A stretch of DNA of 64,000 nucleotides from Nereocystis luetkeana. Lineage: Eukaryota; Sar; Phaeophyceae; Laminariales; Laminariaceae. The notes beneath the pieces were generated by a model. It made no database searches and had not been told where the DNA came from. It was given only the letters and a program-made list of their open reading frames with translations. This document shows, in pieces, positions 22,217-31,936 of this stretch (the first letter of the stretch is position 1; every line of letters starts with the position of its first letter). The position numbers and the translations under genes were made by a program. The DNA lies in NCBI GenBank assembly GCA_031213475.1, contig JARUPZ010000026.1:2644095-2708094 (forward strand), written 5' to 3'.

Positions 22217-23314
22217 CTACTGCTTGGGGCGTAGTTCATCTGCATGACAGGCCACCATTTCCGGCAAAGAGAGTGCTCGAGTAGCATCCAACCGAGCCTG
22301 CGCCCCCAATCTATCCCGGAGTGCTGAGTCATTGGCCAACGCCTCGAGGACATCTGCCAGAGCCTTCGGCGTGGGCTCTGCCACCACCATCCCGTTCTCT
22401 AAGTGCCGAACCAGCTCCGCCGTCCCTCCAAACCCAAACGTCACCAACGGAACTCCCAGGAGCATGGCCTCCGGACCCACCATCCCGAATGTTTCTGGAC
22501 TGATCGACGGTACAACGAGAGCAGTCGCCCGCTGCACCTCACACGGCACGTCGTCGATCGGAAGGAGCCCCTTGAAGTCAACGCTTGCGTTGAGGTCCCG
22601 CGCGAGGGTTTCCATGTGGTCTAGAAGGGAGCCTCTTCCAACGATGATCCCATGAGCACGCCTTCCTCGCTTCTTTCCGTTCGCTCGATTTCTCCTCTGC
22701 AGAACGGCCATCGCACGAACGAACATTCCCGGCGTTTTGCAAGGCTCGAGCTGAGCCACCATGATAAACGTAGCCGGTTGGAGGTCGTCGCTGACGCTGT
22801 CCTCAGTTTCCACTTGAGGAAAAGCCAGCGCACCATCGGTACTGTCTCGTGAGGGGGGTATGCTTAGGGTTGAACTCTCGGCTACACTATGACAGGATTC
22901 CGCCGCTTTGAGGACCCTTGCTGCGTCCATTACCGGGTGACAAACTTTGACTGGCAGCCCTCTAGCATTTCTGACCACCGCCGGGTTGTGTGCGACGTAG
23001 TGCGACGGCCCGATGAACGACGTGGCTCCCGCGAATAGTGGCGTCAAGTAACCGCCAGCAATAGCTCCCAGGTTCACCATGCGGGTGTTCAAGCCGGCTA
23101 TTCGTGCCAGGTGTAGAAGGTAGGCGTTGTTGTCTTGTCCCCCGTTAGTCATCACCAGTGCGTCGAAGCCCTTGATATGGCGGTAGAGCTCCCCCAGAGC
23201 TGGCGCCAAGTCGGGGTAGTCTGACTCGACGCCTTCCCAAGTCGTTGCTTTAGAGAAGACAGAGTAGAGGAACGGAAATATTCCACCACTTTCCCGTACA
23301 GCTGCATCATACAC
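22217..23314 (-). CDS. GT4 glycosyltransferase domain, terminal exon (unit 1)
   Basis: Last exon of the three-exon gene at 27906-22217; 365 codons plus stop. It starts after the acceptor CTTTGTAG at phase 0, matching the phase of the preceding exon. It holds most of a GT-B fold: a FIMVAQLEPCKTP strand-loop (residues about 183-195 of the exon), VGRGSL (225-230), FKGLLP (248-252) and the retaining GT4 signature SPETFGMVGPEA with E274 and E282 spaced as EX7E, followed by PLVTFGFGGTAELV and a C-terminal helical end. Such enzymes transfer sugar from a nucleotide-sugar donor with retention; acceptor unknown. With the signal peptide of exon 1 a secretory-pathway location is inferred. No lesion seen in this exon. 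Confidence 0.85.
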   Translation of the reverse strand: MYDAAVRESGGIFPFLYSVFSKATTWEGVESDYPDLAPALGELYRHIKGFDALVMTNGGQDNNAYLLHLARIAGLNTRMVNLGAIAGGYLTPLFAGATSFIGPSHYVAHNPAVVRNARGLPVKVCHPVMDAARVLKAAESCHSVAESSTLSIPPSRDSTDGALAFPQVETEDSVSDDLQPATFIMVAQLEPCKTPGMFVRAMAVLQRRNRANGKKRGRRAHGIIVGRGSLLDHMETLARDLNASVDFKGLLPIDDVPCEVQRATALVVPSISPETFGMVGPEAMLLGVPLVTFGFGGTAELVRHLENGMVVAEPTPKALADVLEALANDSALRDRLGAQARLDATRALSLPEMVACHADELRPKQ

Positions 23315-24183
23315 CTACAAAGCGATGAATGCAGGGTTGAAAGGGACGTAGAAAGCGCACAGACGTTGTTGTTGCAGATAATTCATCCATCGCCTAATTG
23401 TGCAAAAAATACCCTTAGGTATGAGGGCTTCAGTACGTTTGAAAGGCGGTGGGGACAAGGGACCATCATCATGTTCAGCGCAGCGAAGCTATTCAGCGTC
23501 AGCCATCCAGGAACTCTATTCCCCCAGAGGATCAGAGCTATGGTATCGCAGGCGGGGTGACGATTTTTTCTCTCAGAATATCTTCATGTGAAGGTAATAC
23601 CACGACACGCCACCTATAATATCATTGCGAGATATATTGTACAGCGCCACGGACGAACAACTCCAAACACTAGGCGCAAATAATAAATATATACCTGTAC
23701 CTGGTACCCGGTAGGCTATGCTGTACAATATGGATCAAATACACGACATTTCGAAAGATATTGGGCGCATCCCCAGTTTAATAGGTCCGTCAACCAACAA
23801 AACAATCTAGACCCAAAAGGACCCAGTCTAGCTAACGTGCGTAGCTTGGACTGCTGCTACAGTACGAGATCGTGACGTTTACACACTTGTGTTTCTGCAG
23901 AGCCACTGGGCGGAGCGACTGAACCCTATTCAGTTGAGGTGTTGAATCGTTCATGCATTTTGGCTTTGAATTAAGCACCGCCGTGAAATCGTTTGCTACG
24001 GTGCGCCAACACAATAGTTTCGAATCCATGTTCTGAGTGTAGCACGTAGCCATCTCGCTCCTAATAGCTTAAACATAAGGGTAGTGAAAAGGGGGGGGCG
24101 GGGGGGTAGCCTCTCCACCGTAGCCCCACCCGTCGTAGGCTCGCCAATCGTTCAAGGTTCCGTGGTTTCGTTCGTTCACTCAC
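23315..24183 (-). other. intron 2 of the unit 1 glycosyltransferase gene
   Basis: Bounded by the donor GAG|GTGAGTGAACG at 24183 and the acceptor TTTGTAG|GTG at 23315; 869 bp. Contains one TACCTGGTACCCGG motif near 23700 and a C-rich stretch on the minus strand near 24095. No extra exon suggested. Confidence 0.6.
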
Positions 24184-24332
24184 CTCCCTCGAAATCGTGA
24201 TGCAGATGCGTTTTACTTCGCCCACCTCGTTCTTAAAAATATCTCGCATGGGTAGATCGCCGGCTGCATACAGTGCGAAAGAAGGCGCGGGCATATCGGC
24301 AATCGGTTGCCGTGAAGAACTTAAAACAGTGA
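24184..24332 (-). CDS. middle exon of the glycosyltransferase gene (unit 1)
   Basis: 149 bp, inferred from splice signals and phase. Acceptor GGCTGGTTAG before TCACTG at 24332, donor GAG|GTGAGT after 24184. Exon 1 leaves one base (T); this exon adds two (TC) and then reads 49 codons without a stop, ending phase 0 with ...VKRICITISRE, which joins directly to VYDAAVRES of the terminal exon. The peptide includes PAPSFALYAAGDLPMRDIF. It completes the N-terminal Rossmann half of the GT-B fold. Several differences to unit 2 in the second half fall at third codon positions, supporting the frame. Confidence 0.6.
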
Positions 24333-26831
24333 CTAACCAGCCAAAACGAATTTGACAGCGACATGTCGTTGGGTGTTTCTTCAGAAGGGGCTAGGGAGGA
24401 GAACTTGGCCCTGGCGACTGGAGGGAGTAGGGTCATGAGAAAAAGAACAGGGGGATGCCTCCAATTTTCGTAGTCGTTGTTGGTTTATCGGAAACACCGT
24501 TTCAAACTTTGGCTTTTCGTAGTCTTGATTTAGATGTGACTTCTTACAGTAGCTCACCGTGTTTTCGGTTGTTGACACTCTCGCTGTACACAATATCGGA
24601 TGGAAAGGGAAATAGATGGCTCAACAAAACGTTGCACGCAATACATGGCTCCCCGATGTTGAAGATGTTCGTCCTGATAATCGACGCGTGCTACGTTAAG
24701 GGTAGCACTTTCTCGCCAAACATTTCACACCTCGGACAAGTCATGATCTAGATCATCTAGCAGTTGTTCACCTGCTGTAGTGAGAGGCTCTACAGGATCT
24801 GTCTAGATCATCTAGCAGTTGTTCACCTACCGTTGGGTACAGGATCTGCATTGTACAGGTCCGACCCAGGAAGCATGTGCTAGATCATGAAAAATATACG
24901 GATCCCACCCGGCAGCACGCGCTAGATCATACTAGATGGCGAATACATCTGCCTTGAAGGATCTCAATCATCGAGTGGGAATCAATATCTGTCCGAAGCG
25001 CGTTTCTGATTGACGGGGCTCCTCAGCTGAGGAACTACTCAATCTCGTGTTTGGTATATTTGTCAACGACATAGTTTATTCCTTACCTGGGCCGTGGGAT
25101 TGTGCATCAGATTGGCCTTGTTTGTGTTTCCCTCGAAACCAGTCTTGTTTGGGGTGAGGTCAAGATTCAAGTGAGGAGCCCTGTGAAATTTCGCTGCACC
25201 TCTACTTAAGCATGGATCAATATAACAAGCGCTGCCACTTGAGATACCGGTACTTTGAGCAACCCTCAAAGCATTTTGTGAGGCAGGGTGTATCGTTCTC
25301 TTACCGCAAAGATCTATGCGTTAGCACAGCGGTGCGATCCCTTTCTCAGCTCTCGAATTTTTCAAGAACGGGAAAGTTCACCAATATCAGGTGGTTTCAG
25401 AAAAACGTGGTCGAGAGGCTTCTCAGAATACATTGTTTGACTTAAGCAATTCACCGCTGTCGATACAACGAGCGCTGAAATGCCATCGGGCGAATTCAAC
25501 GCTTCTTCACGATGTTTCTGTCTGAGCCATGTTACAGCTGTTGTAGGGGTTACGCTTTTGAGCCCGCACATCTCTCACTGCCGGGATGATTATGCATGCG
25601 GAATACCGATGTAGGCGGGATGGTAAGAGATGCCGGGCAAGTAAAGGTGCGGCATAATTTTATAGATGCGAGAAAAACCAGAGATACGGGCTAGATGTCA
25701 TGCAAGGGACTGTGCTACCGAAGGAGATACCTGGTACGTTTTTTGGCGAACGACTTTCCCATTGACGGGGTAATTACCCATGCGGGAAAAATATATATGC
25801 AGGATGGTTAGAACGGATGCTGGGCAGATAGAGATGCGAGATGCTATTCTAGACGCGAGAAAAGCCATTATAGAAATGCAGGCTAGTTGTCATACAAGGG
25901 GCCTGCTGCGGTAGGGGTTACACGTTTGAGCAAATACATCTCCCACTGACGGAAAGAATATATATCCGGGATACCGATATATTCGGGAAGTTTAGAGATG
26001 CTGGTCAAGTAGAGATACGGGAAAATACCATGGACGCGTAGTAAATAGAGATGCTGGCTAACTACGACACAAGAGGCCACCCAATGGTAAGGCTTACGCT
26101 TTTGAGCAAAGAACTCTCTCGTCGACGGAATAATGACGTATGCGGGATACCGATAAATAGAGAATGGTAAAAGGTGCTGGGCAAGTATATATTCGAGATA
26201 GTAAAATAGATGCGGGGTAACTAGATTGGCGGGAAAACTATCATTCAAGGGGCCGTGCTACGGCAGGGGTTGCAATTTTGAGTCCAAGCATTCGTGACTG
26301 ACGAGGCTCACCAGCCATTATCATTGCAACTGAAGATCTACTAAATAACTGAAATACAAGGTAGCTTGATCTGATGTGTATTTTTCACAATATCAAACGT
26401 TAGATAACTAGGCCTTGGGATTAAATATGGGACTGTTAATTTCGAAGTCAGTGGTTGGGTGGGGTATTTTTAATTTTTGTGTGAGGACCCTCATAACTCC
26501 AGGTGCTAACTTTACCGACACGGGCGTTGTATTGCAATAATACATTTCTAAATACGAATAATTCGTGCAATAATCAAAGCCAAAATGTATGAACTCCAAA
26601 CGGTTAGTACTTGACACCTACTGCGCATTCTTAAATGGCGTGCGTATCGCTGGTCGATGTAGCTCGCGGGCAATGCAACCGTAACTCGACCAAAAACACA
26701 GTTTTGAAAAAGGTCTCCTGAAAGAAATCCTTTCTCCGAACGATACCAAATTCGCTGGGAAATTAGGGAGAAACCATGTGTTTTCGATTTGCGCATTTCG
26801 CTGGCAACCCCGTGATATAAAGCATACTCAC
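24333..26831 (-). other. intron 1 of the unit 1 glycosyltransferase gene
   Basis: About 2.5 kb, from the donor GCAT|GTGAGTATGC (26831) to the acceptor at 24333. It contains a near-perfect direct repeat (TCTAGATCATCTAGCAGTTG at about 24748 and 24803) and the 180-bp minisatellite listed separately. Unit 2 keeps the same order, with a transposon added. Confidence 0.6.
25548..26290. repeat. intronic minisatellite, four ~180-bp units (unit 1)
   Basis: Each unit carries a GGGGTTACGCTTTTGAGC-like start, a CTCCCACTGACGGG..AAT block, ATGCGGGATACCGATATA, GATGGTTAGAGATGCTGGGC, AGATGCGAGA and a ...CAAGGGGCCGTGCTACGG end. Starts lie near 25548, 25727, 25916 and 26088, with a fifth beginning near 26266. 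Units differ from each other by 15-25%. The corresponding array in unit 2 is 48175-49700. Confidence 0.8.
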
Positions 26832-27906
26832 ATGCGCAAGACAGGTCCAGCGTAAATGCCTTGAATGTGCCCGGTAGGTGCTTCATGAGGTGGAGCGTGC
26901 TGAGTTCCATGCCATTTACCGCAGCAAGACCGACAATAAAGAGGACACGAGTACCCTCGGCCTTAAATTTCTCCACGTCGACGTCGCTGCCCATGGCGGT
27001 GGGTGTCAGTGCCGTTTCGCTTGTAGATCGACTCCGAACCATCTGTGTTTCTGCCGAAAATATTTCGAGTGTCAGCACAGCCCTTGCAGTGCAGCCTTGT
27101 CGCTTGCTGTCGAACCGGCTCTCCTTGGTCTCTCCCGTATCTTGCTCAAACATACACACTTCAAATATACGGGTTCCCTCAATACCGTACGAGGTGTGGG
27201 GTAGGCGGATCCCCTGGATGGCCATTGTTTCCAAGGAGGTTGTCCGCACCTCTTTTCCGTCCATCGTTATCTTCACGCATAGCGCGGTCCCACACGCGTT
27301 TTCGTCTGCGAGGTTCGCACCTGACACCTTGGGCGCATTCCTCTCTGTCTGCCTCAGCTGTTCGCCTCGCGATACCCGCAGGTGTATGTTACTGTAGGTA
27401 GCGCTGATGATAGAGCCATCCTGCGGAGAGACTACCCTAGAGTTGTCGCTGGAAGAAACGTACGACTGAGCAACTCTGCTGTCGTGATTCGCACGTGGTG
27501 AGTTGATGCCTTCTCGCGACTCAGCCAAGTCAAACACCAAGCGGGTGGTCCGCCCAGCCGATGTGCACACAACGTTCGCTCCGTCCCCTCCTGGCCCCCC
27601 AACCCCTTCTGCCTCGGCGTGCGAAATCCAGTATTCGCTGTGGGGGACCTCATATGCCGCACCAAATCCATCCGTAGCGATGAAGTTTCCAAATGCTACC
27701 CAGGCATGCCCGGTTTTGTCGTGGTGCATCTCGCAGCGCTCATCGTTTGCGTGAGACCACGAAACAATGCCTGCCTTGGGACGCGCGGTTCGCAGGCGAT
27801 ACGGCCCCTCACAAGCAGCTAGAGTACCCGGCAGCATCGAAATCGCCACCGCTGTACAAGCTGCGCGAATCAATGTCAATGCACAGCACGGGCAGACGGT
27901 CGTCAC
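26832..27906 (-). CDS. first coding exon: signal peptide, N-terminal region, Ig-like domain, start of GT-B fold (unit 1)
   Basis: 358 codons plus one base. Residues 9-31 are hydrophobic and end LAA-C, as a signal peptide would. Residues 32-130 form a cysteine- and histidine-containing region of unknown fold. Residues 159-285 (SPQDGSIIS, TALCVKITMDGKEV, CTARAVLTLEIFSA) look like an Ig-like beta-sandwich found before glycosyltransferases in some algae and protists (from general knowledge, not searched). RVLFIVGLAAVNGMELSTL (320-338) is the first strand of the GT-B fold. Donor GTGAGTATGC follows. Odd: codon 1 is GTG and codon 2 is ACG where unit 2 has ATG; the first ATG is codon 24 (27837), which would remove most of the signal peptide. 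Confidence 0.7.
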
Positions 27907-28330
27907 GGTTTGCTCCGGTTTGAAGAGACAAAATACTTATGATTATGATACGGGGTGACCTTCTACTTGTTCTTTCAACGCACTAAGTACACCGGCAGGT
28001 GAGACAAGTAGAGACCAGTTCGCCAGACGATACCTCGTAGCTACATGCAGGCAACACCACCACTCACGAACCCACCGCGTTTGAAAAACAAGGGCTGAGT
28101 GGAGGAGTTTTTTTCGTTCTCGATTGGTGGCGGGTTCCATCGTGCGATTTAGAGCAGGATGTCATCACGCGTTGCTTGTTTTTTACTTCAAAGGTCAGGC
28201 GAGGAAAATGTCGAAGCAAAGTGACGATTACACTATGTACAGCATCGATCTGCCAAAACGAAGCATCCCGGGCTGCTGTGGTGTATCGTAGGGGGTTGGG
28301 GTACGCCCGGTCTAAAATGCAAGGATATCT
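27907..28330 (-). promoter_or_regulatory. conserved upstream region of the glycosyltransferase gene (unit 1)
   Basis: Well conserved with 51309-51735, including TACACTATGTACAGCATCGA, TTTGAAGTAAAAAACAAGCA and CGCACGATGGAACCCGCCAC blocks (as read on one or other strand). The short frame from that ATG is open in unit 1 but closed early by a T-run indel in unit 2, so I read it as promoter and 5' UTR, not as an exon. An alternative acceptor, ATAAG|TATTTTG at 27936, would make the exon at 26832-27906 internal. Confidence 0.4.
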
Positions 28331-28770
28331 GCACGCAGAATCATACTACAGTATTATTAATAATATCAATACTACTATCCAGTACTCGACAGCTCCAACT
28401 TCGTCTGAAGCTGGCGACTTATGGCGATGCCAGCGTTGACCACAGGCTCTTAAAGGCTACTACTGTATGTACCATGTAGGATTTAGAGTGGCGTACTTGT
28501 TGAGCACATCAGCCCTACTGTCTGAAATTTTATGAAACTCAGCCTGAAATTCTTCGCTACCAAATCCTAAACAGATGACGAAGGCATGCCGCGTACTGTA
28601 CGTAGTCGTCGCAGCTGCGCACTACAAAACAACGGTTGATACCGCCCCATCTGATATGTATATACATAGGTATAGGCACCCTCGGCCACTATTATATACC
28701 TGGGTCCCACAACCCGACGCTCGCAGCAGTACAGCGTAGTACCTGGTACCAGTATATATATATATATATA
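28331..28770. other. intergenic or intronic sequence shared with unit 2
   Basis: Parts match 51736-51960 and 54436-54660, including CTCAGCCTGAAATTCTTCGC and the segment rich in TACCTGGTACCAGTATAT. It marks the empty site for two transposons present in unit 2. Confidence 0.6.
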
Positions 28771-29027
28771 TTGCTCATCCCGTTCATTATCTTCGCACAT
28801 CTTCTTCTCTCTCTCCTTCCAACTCGTAACTCGAATCCGGGGTCACATAGCAGGCTCTTCTCCCCCCTTCCCGCTACGGTACGTGCCTTCATTTTTATCG
28901 CGAGAAGATTTCAGTATTTTCTTCCCTCGTCGACTCGCATCGAATTGTTGTGCCTACCCACGCTGCAAGGCGCTCTCAACAATTAAATTAATTGAATCCA
29001 TATTTTTTTTTATTTTTGCAAAAAAAT
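28771..29027 (-). mobile_element. SINE body and tail, separated from its head
   Basis: Minus-strand SINE from the A-rich linker through TTGAGAGCGCCTTGCAGCGT and GAAGGCACGTACCGTAGCGG to GAACGGGATGAGCAATATAT. Its head probably is the piece at 29765-29853, with the foreign segment 29028-29764 between them. Confidence 0.75.
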
Positions 29028-29764
29028 AGAGGAAAGTTGTATACCTGGTAAAATGTAGGTACACCTCTGAAACACATACCTTCTTGCTTGAAAATCCTCA
29101 AATATACAAGCACAACAGTTTTCGAATTTACACAAACAGGAAGACGATAGTAGTAGTAGTCCTTGTCGTCTATCTCACGACTTTATTATGCATACTTTAG
29201 TACGAACAATAAGTTTTAACATCACATCATCAGTGATAGCAACAACAGCATCAGCAGCTGCAGCTCATTTCCTCGAAAAACTCCACCCGACATAATTTCG
29301 GGAGTACCGATGCCTGATTTAGGTGCCACATTGAGCCATATCAAATACAATACGAGCATCACAGCAGTAGCAACGACTGCAGCAGTATAAATATTCGCAG
29401 CTAGAACCATCCCATACAAAAAGTCAATAGGTTAATCAATATTTGTAAAATATTTAATGAGAAGATTTCAAAATGTTGTAAAGTCATGTTACCCTCCCTT
29501 ATCTGGGTTATTATATAGTATCAGTGCGCAGAATGATTATGTATATTGTCCTGTTGACCCGGGCAGCATCCAGGGGAGTCAGTGGCCTATATCCTTGACA
29601 AGGGAATACACATAGAATACGCGCGAACGGCTTATCATAAAATTTGGAAATTCAGTAAAAACGGGATTTAGACGAGACATATTACGCAGCCTGCAAAGTT
29701 GAATATCAACTACCTAGTATGTAATCAGTCGAACTCACAGCTGACGTATTTCATCTTTTTATAA
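29028..29764. mobile_element. 737-bp insert splitting an SINE
   Basis: Not present in the other SINE copies nor in unit 2. It starts ATAGAGGAAAGTTGTATACC and ends near CAGCTGACGTATTTCATC; this last part resembles the GAACTCACAGCTGACGTACT sequence at 43920-43945 in unit 2. No coding frame or clear terminal repeat was found; a rearranged piece of the neighbouring unit is an alternative. Confidence 0.45.
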
Positions 29765-29853
29765 TATAAAGTCTAAGTCCGACCCACCTGGGGCTCGAAC
29801 CCAGGACTCAAACAAGTAGAATTCGAGGTTAACCACTTGAACCACCGGGGCGA
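29765..29853 (-). mobile_element. SINE tRNA-like head
   Basis: Contains TGGTTCAAGTGGTTAACC (A box) and GGTTCGAGCCCC (B box) on the minus strand. It begins only 21 bases inside the intron after the donor CAG|GTAAGC of the secreted-protein exon at 29875-30383. Unit 2 has no SINE at this place. Confidence 0.8.
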
Positions 29854-29874
29854 TATACACCACGGGGAGCTTAC

Positions 29875-30383
29875 CTGGGCAGGCAATTGAGACCATACTG
29901 TCGACTTCCTCGAAGATAGACGTGCTCTCGGAATACATCCTCCATCGTGAACTTTCTGACGGGGGTACGTTAGATACACCTTCCACGAAAGCGCGAAATA
30001 GTGGTATGCTCAAGCCGTGTACCCCAATCGCCCACACACGCTCATCTACTAGCCACGAAAGCAGCAAATAAATGTTGGGTGTCTGCCCAAGTGCCAATCC
30101 AAGCCGGTGTCCCGTCCATGTCAGTCAGTTCGTTGACCAAGGCGTAGTCCCCACTCAGCGGGCCCAGCCCGTCGATTGTGATGATGGCGCATGCTGAGCT
30201 GAACTGAGCGCTTGGAAACACCTTTGCGGCTGCTGGATCCATGGCAACAGTAGCTCTCGATATAGGTCCGTCCTGCTGTGAAGCTGCGGCGACCCTGACA
30301 AGCGCAGTCCCGCAGCACACAAGCAGAGTGATGCGGTACCACCACTTGCTTCGTACGAAATCGTGCATAGCGGACCGCCACAT
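29875..30383 (-). pseudogene. secreted-protein exon, frameshifted copy (unit 1)
   Basis: Copy of the exon at 54686-55190. It starts MWRSAMHDFVRSKWWYRITL, with a hydrophobic segment ending VAAAS, and keeps the donor CAG|GTAAGC. At about 30066-30069 it has four additional bases (GCAAATAAATG against GCAAATG), which closes the frame at ...WADTQHLFAAFVASR. The rest (LLSWLVDERVWAIGVHG...) continues in another frame. Otherwise similarity to unit 2 is high, so the break is probably recent, or an assembly error. Confidence 0.65.
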
Positions 30384-30940
30384 ATGTGGCAGTGACGCAG
30401 GATCTGGGTATGAGGAGGCTGGGGGGTAGTCCGCCGGGTCCCGGGGGTTGTTTGTTTGTTTCAAGATTCAGCTGCGGATACCCGCCGGGTAAAATGTCCC
30501 CAGGTAGTAAAAAAAAATACGTACAATATGTGGAACACCCACAATTGATGGATTTCGCTATGTGCAGGACTGGTGGGCACAACACTTTTGCGTATGTGTG
30601 TCGTCAATTTCACCTGTGAATGTCGGGCCAGACCAACCCGACCCCAGGCCTAACCCCAACCCGACCCGAAACTCGAAACCCAACCCTTTGAGGGGCTCGA
30701 GGTTGGCAGGGGCAGTCATGCGACTCCGCCGCGTGTTCTGATGGCGTGTCTCCAAAAAACATCCGGGCGGGGAAAGGCCGGTACTACGGGGACAAAAGTA
30801 TGACTTACAATCAGAAAACAAGGTAAAAACAGAGTAGACTGTTTGAACTTACATCGATCAAATCAGAGCTATGACTTGCATTTCGACTTACAAAATGGCC
30901 GTGATTGGCCAACAGTGCCCTTACAACTACTGCTGCTTTT
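30384..30940 (-). other. upstream region of the secreted-protein exon (unit 1)
   Basis: Homologous to 55191-55750. Contains CCTAACCCCAACCCGACCC-like C-rich strings (about 30630-30680) and ATGACTTGCATTTCGACTTA. Upstream frames differ between units, so the conserved MWRSAM ATG is preferred as start over ATGs further upstream. Confidence 0.45.
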
Positions 30941-31213
30941 TGCTGAGCACAAATCTCGTGTTGCGCATGTGTGTATCCCGACTCCCGACCACACCCACCA
31001 CGACGACCAAACAAACCTGCGTGAGGTGACACATCCGGGGTGCACTCTTGGCTGCTGTACCTGCAGTTGCCAGTGCCGGAGCCTACGATGCATCATCGAG
31101 GATGGATACTTGTAGGCAGAATTAAGTATGCGGACGCATGTGTATGCATTTATGATTCCTGACTCCCGACCACGCTCACCAAGACGATCAGCAACCACCT
31201 GCCACCAGACTCT

Positions 31214-31273
<60 letters not shown>

Positions 31274-31600
31274 CAGCAGGCAAAATCATGCGCGTGAGGT
31301 GACACCTCCGGGGTGTATTTTATGGCTATTAATAGTAGCACGTATCGGAGCCTACGATGCAGCACCGAGGATGATTAGTACGCAGAACTGGGGGAGCGGG
31401 AGCATGTATGTACAGCATGACATCCCGACTGCCGACAACACCCACCACAACGACCAACAACCGTCACCAGTGCTCCTCCTCTGCTGTTGTTCTGAGCAGC
31501 AGCAAAATTATCACAGACAGTCGGGAGGACAGCAGCACGCACGTGCCTGCTGTTGTCACCGTTCGCCTGCATCTCACCATCAACCACGCACTGCCGTCTC
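30941..31600. repeat. ~200-bp minisatellite with embedded (CAG)19, three units
   Basis: Units contain CCCGACTCCCGACCACACCC..GACGACCA, CTGCGTGAGGTGACACATCC, GGAGCCTACGATGCATCATC and CATGTGTGTATGCATTTATG in that order; starts near 30960, 31130 and 31400. The middle unit holds 19 CAG triplets (31214-31270), where unit 2 has 11 (56250-56282). Located 0.6-1.2 kb upstream of the secreted-protein exon. Confidence 0.8.
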
Positions 31601-31936
31601 TGCTGTTGTTCGAGCTGTGCGGTCAGCATTGTAATAGTTTATTTGACGTGGTGGACACAAACGCTGCGGCACAGCAGCAGGGCGTCCCCCCCAACCACTC
31701 AAAAGAACAACGGTATATAGTAGTATTAATAGTAGCAGTGCAGTTCCTTCGGCCGTCTTTTGCCTTCACCCCTCACACACTGCCTATATATTGTTGTGCA
31801 AAAGTTGCTCGGCCGGAACTGAGGCGTACAAAAATCGGCCGAAACCCCTCAAATCCTTTCAACTCACACAAAAAGTGTCCCTATCCCGGAGAGGTGAGCC
31901 CAACGATATGAGCTACTCGTACAGTAGTACATACAT
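31601..31936. other. non-coding spacer shared with unit 2
   Basis: Similar to 56640-56985. Ends at GTACAGTAGTACATAC, where the satellite array of unit 1 is inserted; in unit 2 the same point continues to TGGTATGCCGGTTACGACTA. Confidence 0.6.

Noticed and set aside
22321-22655. Plus-strand frames opposite the glycosyltransferase exons (also at 45162, 62983, 26861, 50299)
   Set aside because: They are antisense shadows of conserved GC-rich exons; the minus strand has the domain motifs and splice sites.
27943-28140. 65-codon frame starting MEPATNRERKK as a gene or exon
   Set aside because: The DNA is conserved between units, but unit 2 has an indel that closes the frame after about 19 codons, so conservation is probably of promoter or UTR.
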